From Tamarix chinensis (taxonomy: Eukaryota > Streptophyta > Magnoliopsida > Caryophyllales > Tamaricaceae): a DNA stretch of 64,000 nt. Each line of letters starts with the position of its first letter. Position 1 is the first letter of the stretch. Under the pieces are notes generated by a model. That model worked only from the letters and a program-made list of their open reading frames with translations. It searched no databases and was not told where the DNA came from. A program made the position numbers and the translations under genes. This document shows positions 57,705-64,000 of the stretch, in pieces. The DNA is taken from assembly GCA_030549775.1 (NCBI GenBank), contig CM060175.1, positions 15,916,212 to 15,980,211 of the forward strand, read 5' to 3'.

Positions 57705-60700
57705 TGTAATACTTAGAATTTTAGCTAAACCTAATCCCTAGTGATTAATATCATAACCTAATTCTGATACTCAAGAAACTTATACTTTTACCTAACCTTA
57801 ATCTCTATTTTAGTCATTAATATTTAATCCTAATCTAATTAAGTTATCATAATACCCTAACTAAATTATTCTAACCTAATTCTAATCTTAAAGCTAATTC
57901 TAATCACCGCCCCTTTCCTTTTTTTTCTTCCCTGCCTACCGATCTCCTTTTTCCTTTTCTTTCCCCCTTCTTTTGCATGAAAATTTATCCCTAGAAAATG
58001 CCTTTACCCTCCCATGTCACCATCACCCACACTATACCCCATTAAATCCCACCTTCTGCACTTACACATTGCCCTTAATGTTTCTGCTAATCATGCATCA
58101 CTTCCTTCTTTCCCGCTCTATGTGGATATGTATACATATAACATATTACATGCCTCAACCAAACTCCTTTCTCCCTTTCTTTTCTATCAAAATTAGCATC
58201 ATTGATCAAGCCTTCTTTCCTTCATCTCCCTCCTTTTCATCATCGCCAAACATTCCCCAAAAACCACCATCGGCCATCCTTGCCACACCTCCCTCCTTTG
58301 CACCAGCAACTCCCCCCAAAACCTCACCCAACCACTGTCCAAACTAACCAAACATTGCCTTTGAAAAACTCCACCAAAACCACCCATCTTCATTCCTTGA
58401 GCTTTAGTGATCCGCATCGTTCCTACTCTTTACCACCGACAACCTCCACCGTTCCATCCCTTGTGCACCGACCAAAGCCACCAATCCCTACCCACCCTCC
58501 TTCAACCTCTTCAACCATTACACACCCCTTATTAATGACACACACAACCATTTCTTCCCTATTCCCTTGACACTCCCCATCAATCCTCCTCTTTTTGTTG
58601 TGTAACTCTCAAATGAAGCCATTATCTTGGTTTTGTTTGGTTTTTCCTCCCTTACTTCACTCATACTTACATTAAAACTTCCTTCATTATATAATTAAGT
58701 TATATTGGTTTATTTATTTATTATTTCTTAGGTAATTTACTACAAGTTCTGGAGGAGGCGGGATATGATATGTGCTTAGAGATCGATGTCTTTTTCCATA
58801 AGGATACTAGTTGTAGTCAGGGTTTTGTGCTAAATGTCTAATATGTTTTCATGTATTATTATGTTTTGGTGATTATGTTGTTAACTTCATGTTGATAAAT
58901 AATATGATATGGTAATATGATATTATGTAATGAAAAGTGAATAAATTGAGAAGCACATAATATCATATGATAATTTCTATATTGAAAACCCTAAGAGAAA
59001 TGGTATGATGCATGGTATTTTATTGTGGGTTGAATGATTATGATAAGTGGAAATTAAATATAGATGGAGGATTTAGAAATAAGGATATCACACATATAAT
59101 ATTTTAGTGAAATAAGGACATTTGGTTATCCTTAAGGACATTTTGTTCAATATGGGTCTAATATGGGAATTTAGGTACTTTAATATGCTACATGGGTTAA
59201 AATATGATTATAATATCATGTGAATTTGAATAAATAAAAATCGCATAGTTTCTACAAAATAAGAAAATGGATTAATTTGTGATTAGTAACCCTAAAATGG
59301 TGACTTTATTCTCATATGTATGAAGAGTTAGAGTTAGACCACGAGTTATGGATATGTTGTTAAATTTAGAACTTTAGGAATGTATATTGAATTTGGTGAT
59401 TATATGAGCCTTATGGAAAGTTATAATTTACTTGTGAAGTTAGGATTTTGTAAGCATCATGAATAAAACTTTTGAGGTAAGAATGTTATTGCATATGTAA
59501 GACATTGGATTTAAACTTTGGTTTTAGGGTATATTGATAATAATAATAATATTTGAGGAATTTGTAATAAATTTTGTGGATAAATTAGCAATAAGGAAGA
59601 ATTTATGAATAAAATGAAAAATTGGGGTTTCTTAGGAAGCTTATGGACCTAATTCTTAAGAAAGGCCTTGGTATATGTGTGGATATCTTTTACTTGTTTC
59701 AATTATTTTTTGTGTATATCGAACCAGTTATGAATAAGACATTAACCATTTAAAGTAAAAGATCACATGAGTTAGAATTGGTTTTACGTATTTGTTCCAC
59801 CAAATGAGAATATTGGCTATGAGTTTTTTGCCGTAGGGTTGTATGTTATATTATTGTTCCACTAGTAGACAATAGTGTCTAAGAGAGTTTTCCCTTGGGT
59901 TAAATATTATTGATACTTTCCACCAATTGATAATAGTGGGGTATTTAAAATAAATCATGAGAATGATCATAACCATTGATAAGATATTAAACACTTAAAG
60001 TGAAAGACAACGTAAGTCAAGACTGGTTGTACTACCAAACCATTCTACTGATAGAGAATAGCATCCAAGAGCGTTTTTTCCTAGGATTGTATATTATTGA
60101 TACCATTCCACCTGTTAAGAATATTTTTCAAGAGAATTTTTCCTTAGGGTTGTATATTATTGATACCACTCCACTGGTTGAGAATAGTGGGGTCTATGAA
60201 CTAAACATGATTAAAATAATGGGCTATTTTTTATATAATAAGGTATCTAGAATCAATATTTACCTTACATTATTTTATGTATCATGCATGTATGATATGC
60301 CTCTTATGTGAACTCATGTTTGCCTTGTATCCCTTACTTGCCTGAATTGTTACCTTACTCAGTACATAGTGTATTGATAATCCTTTTCTTGGTTGTTACT
60401 CATTTCCACAAGTAGACTCTCCTAATGTCGATGTATATGTTGATGAGGACCTAGTGGATGATTTTGCAGCTTATGATGTATTATGTAGGGTGGAGTGAAT
60501 TTTGTATTGAGGTTTTTGGGCATGGAGTCATGTTATTAGGATTATAGTTTTACCTAGATACATTTTTGGACTCTTGGATCAATGGTATCCCTTTCTTATA
60601 TATTTTTGGATATTGTACTTGAAGTTAATCTCCAACTATATTCATTTTATGAAGTCTCTCTCATTTTCTAGTTATCATGTTTACATTCTAATTGTTTTCC

Positions 60701-60828
60701 TTGTGATTTATGTAATGGTGGTATGGTAATCAATACTTACTTTAATTATGATAGTAAAACTCGGTTATTTTGATATTATGCTTTCCCTAAAAACGAAATC
60801 TTGTAGTAGTAAATTTTGGAATGTTACA
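57705..60828 (+). repeat. 3' LTR of element I (~3.1 kb)
   Basis: It starts TGTAATACTTAGAATTTTAG and ends AAATTTTGGAATGTTACA. It contains a pyrimidine block (57905-58680), dyad boxes CATTTAAAGTA (59747-59757) and CACTTAAAGTG (59992-60002), each followed by CCAC...GATAATAGTG units (59800-59940 and 60040-60190), and CTTACTCAGTACATAGTGTA near 60355. This LTR has the full internal order seen in the stand-alone elements and is next to pol, which supports calling those elements solo LTRs. Confidence 0.87.
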
Positions 60829-61490
60829 AATTTGGTGTTCCACCATCTTTCAGAATTAATTTGGGTATTGATTTTCATAGCCTCTTTATCAACTATTTCA
60901 AAGTAAGGACTCCCAAAGCATCATTAGTTGGGTTTTTTTTTATTATATGGGGCATCTAGAAACTTCAAAATAAGGTTGTCTTGGAATAAAAGGTTGTAGA
61001 TGTTAGGGGAACTATAAGGTATATTTGTCATTACTTTGAATGTAAACCCTTTCTCATGTAATTCATTTACCCATTGTGACAACATGAAATCCAATTAAAA
61101 CCAATATACTCCACCTTGTTCCAACTATATCATGATTAATGTAGATGCTTTGGCATGTGAACATGTAATACATTTTGCAGGGGGGGATGAGAAATTGTTT
61201 TGGGACAATACTAATCAGTAGACAAATTACCAATGGAATCTAAGGTATAGGAGTTTATCTCTTCAATGGGAAGGTATATTTTACCAAAATGCACTTAAAA
61301 TTGTCGTAGATCACAACCTACTTCATGTAATTGTGACGATCTTCCATTCTAATTGTGTAGACAATTAGTGCCACCTCTACATGCATAGCATGGTAACTCC
61401 ATAACATTTTTTGAAAGTGAAGGAAAATCATTCAACAACATAAAGACTTTCTAGTTATTTATATTCCAAGAACTAATAAGTCCATGGGTG
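60829..61490 (-). pseudogene. Possible 5' remainder of the LINE interrupted by element I
   Basis: On the minus strand the distal part reads LISSWNIN before a stop, reminiscent of the endonuclease start of LINE ORF2; the rest is too decayed to align by eye. Position opposite the LINE RT across element I supports the link, but no joining TSD was found. Confidence 0.3.
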
Positions 61491-62694
61491 ATTTGTTTGT
61501 AAAATATACAACTAGCAACTTGATTCTATATATATATATATATATATATTATAAGAAATTTCCTATTGGTGAGTCATATATTATGTCCATTTCATTCCAT
61601 AATATATTCATAAAAAAATACAAAACATGCTCTTATTATGTATTATCCATTTGCCATAGCTTAATAGTTGTTTTTTTTTCCTATTTTCACCTAAGCATTG
61701 TTGATTAATTGGTTTTCTAACATCTCTACCTAGATTATGTCCCTCTTCATCCTCTTTGATATACCTAGTTGATTATATTATCTTTATATGCTTTATGCCT
61801 TATTGAGGTTGTTCATGCTTTTTCCTCTCTTCTTTTAACCATCTTTTCATCCTTTTATGCTTTCACTTACACTTTCATTGGTTCAAATTTATTTGGTTCT
61901 TATATTAATGTTTATGACACTTCTTCTAGAATCCCTCACACACCCTTGACTCTTAATGTTGTGATTTTGGAATTATCCTTCTTTCTTAATCCACTTAATT
62001 AGTACCTTAAATCCCATTAGGACTTTGAACATTTGTTGGTTATGCGAGAATTAATTGGCCCTTTAAAAAAGGATAAAAACACATGTTGAAAGGATTATTT
62101 TGATTTTAGTTCTTGGCCTTATTATGAGTCACACCTAGTGCTTGACATTACGTTCTCAGAAATATAACTATGGCGTTGGTGAATGCTACTCTCAATAGAC
62201 CTTTATTTTTTGTAAAAAAAATATTTAAAGGTTATCAAGTACTCCTTTGAGACCCTGAATAGAATATGTATGAAGTATATGTGTAGGGATATGCGTTCTT
62301 CATGTAGAGAATCATAAGGAATCAACTAAACTTAATCTTTCTCCATTTCTTTATCCTAATATTTTTTACTCTAATCATTAGCACCTCCCATGAGATTCCT
62401 TCATATATATCAAATTCTTATTAATACTTGGATTGAGGTTTTTGGCTAAACCTCTAGTTTGGTGAAACTTAATTATGTGAGATCATGGTTTTCCTCTCTA
62501 ATTCCCATACATTATTATATTTATGCATTTGCATGCTTTAGCTAAGTGTGATTACATTTCTTCTCTTTGTCTAGGGTTGCTGCACTCATTATAGAAAGGG
62601 TTGCTATATGGTAATTGGTTATCTTGAATTTTAATCATTGACAATCTCTAACATATTTTTGAAGCAAGAAAACCCATAGTTGGTTTGTCACTCT
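61491..62694. other. AT-rich spacer with (AT)n, no gene recognised
   Basis: An (AT)n microsatellite lies at about 61527-61549. The frame 61769-62002 is Leu/Phe/Ser-rich without a recognisable domain. No terminal repeats were found. Confidence 0.5.
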
Positions 62695-64000
62695 GTAACA
62701 CTCCCAAAAATTATAATTAACATTTTTCGTTTCATCTCTAAAAATCGCGCACCACAAGAGGGGGTGTTACTATTATAATCAGTATGAGTCTGGCTACCAA
62801 CTACACGACTAATAGGATAAAATCTCAACCAAAAAACCACTATAAGAAAAAATTCATAACATAAAAGGTTTAATTGTTGATATAAGAAAATACTGGAAAT
62901 ACATAGCATAAAGAAGTTAAGTGTCGATGCAAGGAAATACTAGAAAGATAGAACACTATTAAGCTATAAGAAATATTAAATGATATTGGTAGTGAAGACG
63001 AGTCTGGATAACACTCTCTCCGGCCCCAAACCCCAAATATCACAACATCACTTTGTCTTAACCAAATCATCATATGTAGCATAGTCATCAATGGCATCAT
63101 CAATCACCTACACAGATTAAGGAGGGGACATTGCCTGTGGGAATGAATAACACCTATGAAAGGGGTAATTAGTACGCTATGTACTAAGTAAGGTAACACT
63201 ACATTTATGTAGGAATATGATAATTCATGGTGTTACAGCCAACAACATGTAGACAAATAAGAAAGTTATGGGAGTTTAGTTGTTACTATTTAAACTTAAG
63301 CCATTGGTTCATAATCTAATCATCCTATGTGGGTTTGGGGACCCCACCATTGTAACACCCCCAAAATTTACTTTTAAAATTTTTTATTTAAAAATTAAAG
63401 AAATTAAAAACCATAAATTTTGGGGATGTTACCACCACACTTAGTACCAGACCGGTTTCCTCCTATCATTCCAATACTAAGTTCTAAGACTTAAAATAAA
63501 CATAACATGATTTACACAAATTCAAACTTTTATTTCAATTAAAGTAGCGCGTTAATGACATTACAAAAGATAAAACCCCTATTAGGGGTTACAAGAGTGA
63601 AATCATTAAACAAAGAAATAGTAAGGGTAAAAGAGAAACCCTGAAAAACTTCCCGGATAATCCTTAAGCTCTTACTTGACAATAACTTAAATAACACCCT
63701 CAAATAACATGCAAGAGACACTGCCCATTGAATAGGTAGGGGCTCACAATGGAACCCTTCAGTACTATAGTATTGAGTGATCCCTTTATACCAAATTGAA
63801 AGGTAAAGCCCACATGCAACACCTCATACATAAACAATGTAAAAACAATAGCATACACGATCATAGAGATAATCACAATCAACATAAGATCCAATACACA
63901 ATGCAACAATTGATAATCCACTGAGGATAATAGTGGCTCCATATTGTTTTGTCTTGAGAGGATGTTTTTAATCTCTATTCCGCTAGAAAGAATAGTGGCT
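62695..64000 (-). mobile_element. Long LTR J, minus strand, runs off the window
   Basis: The left edge is TGTAACACTCCCAAAAATTATAA. Near 63124-63190 it has the conserved GAATGAATAACACC...TTAGTACGCTATGTACTAAG segment (minus-strand form of the motif in element E). It is interrupted at 63351 by a second edge just where the GGACCCCACCAT (repeat module) begins, so another element is nested in it. Confidence 0.72.
63351..64000 (-). mobile_element. Long LTR K, minus strand, nested in J, runs off the window
   Basis: The left edge is TGTAACACCCCCAAAATTTAC, identical over 20 bases to that of LTR G. It continues with CACTTAGTACCAGACCGGTT (as in E and G) and the CTGCCCATTGAATAGG segment (as in B, near 20010, reversed). 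CCACTGAGGATAATAGTGG units begin at about 63919. The far end and TSD lie outside the window; the left candidate TSD is ACCAT. Confidence 0.78.

Larger units (their letters stand above)
54926..60828 (+). mobile_element. Internally deleted Tekay/Del-like chromovirus (element I)
   Basis: Two direct copies of one LTR flank an integrase remnant: a truncated left LTR (54926-56008) and a full right LTR (57705-60828). Both begin TGTAAT...ATTTTA(T/G)CTAAACCT and keep GATTAATATCATAAC. After ~1.08 kb the left copy jumps into the region just before integrase, so the rest of the LTR, PBS, gag, protease, RT and most of RNase H are deleted. A polypurine tract (57689-57700) precedes the right LTR. The flanks (AGTGT and AATTT) are not a TSD, so the outer ends may be rearranged. 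This element ties the LTR superfamily of the window to a chromodomain integrase. Confidence 0.85.

Noticed and set aside
57973..58570. Two overlapping ~120-codon Pro/His/Ser-rich frames
   Set aside because: They lie in the pyrimidine block of the 3' LTR of element I, and the homologous part of the left LTR does not preserve them.
54921..60833. AGTGT and AATTT as TSD of element I
   Set aside because: They do not match, so the outer borders may come from recombination.
61769..62002. 77-codon hydrophobic frame
   Set aside because: AT-rich composition, no domain, no neighbouring gene structure.

Overview
This window is plant nuclear DNA. It is AT-rich and densely repetitive, with one intact gene, an intronless TIM23-type mitochondrial import channel subunit (7363-7938, minus). 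Everything else I can assign is transposable-element sequence or simple and tandem repeat. The species cannot be fixed from the sequence; an angiosperm with a large, LTR-retrotransposon-rich genome fits. I found no prokaryotic-style operon, CRISPR array, rRNA or tRNA gene, and no coding system beyond TIM23.

Layout. 1-1884: fragments of two LTR-type elements. 1885-3815: a tandem array of a ~149-bp AT-rich unit, about 13 copies. 3816-8798: a low-repeat island carrying TIM23 with its 5' region (7939-8150) and a likely poly(A) signal. 8804-20777: a complete but dead Ty3/gypsy element on the minus strand (TSD ACAAC; tRNA-iMet-like PBS; gag, protease, RT, RNase H and integrase remnants). A 5145-bp non-coding element (15243-20387, TSD CCTAA) is inserted in its 5' LTR. 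20993-34413: a degraded minus-strand long LTR, split by element C (23197-33212, TSD ACTAC), itself split by element D (26783-32043, TSD AGTAC). 35943-41044: element E (TSD TGAGG). 41095-46921: minus-strand LTR pieces, one carrying a 749-bp hAT-type MITE (42724-43472, 8-bp TSD CTTGCAGC). 47049-50087: a 3.0-kb minus solo LTR. 50597-51700: a solo LTR related to that of the 8804 gypsy element. 52430-54925 and possibly 60829-61490: a LINE on the minus strand, apparently interrupted by an internally deleted chromovirus (54926-60828) with two LTR copies and an integrase plus chromodomain remnant. 62695-64000: two nested minus LTRs running off the window.

How the repeats relate. Most of the long non-coding blocks belong to one superfamily. 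They start TGTAAYACCCC or TGAAATRCCCC and end GGGGTGTTACA, make 5-bp TSDs and are 3-5.3 kb long. They share one internal order: an AT-rich head, a long strand-asymmetric pyrimidine block, often an expanded (TTA)n tract, degenerate 25-30 bp tandem repeats, a module made of a CACTTAAAGTG box plus ~50-bp repeats with CCAC...TATAATAGTGG, and then a TACTCAGTA motif. The element at 54926-60828 joins such LTRs to a chromodomain integrase. I therefore read the stand-alone copies as solo LTRs of Tekay/Del-like chromoviruses. That assignment is inference; the TSDs and shared structure are seen directly.

The most unusual points are the link between the 149-bp array and diverged tandem copies of the same unit inside element C, and the conserved dyad-plus-repeat module shared by otherwise diverged LTR families.
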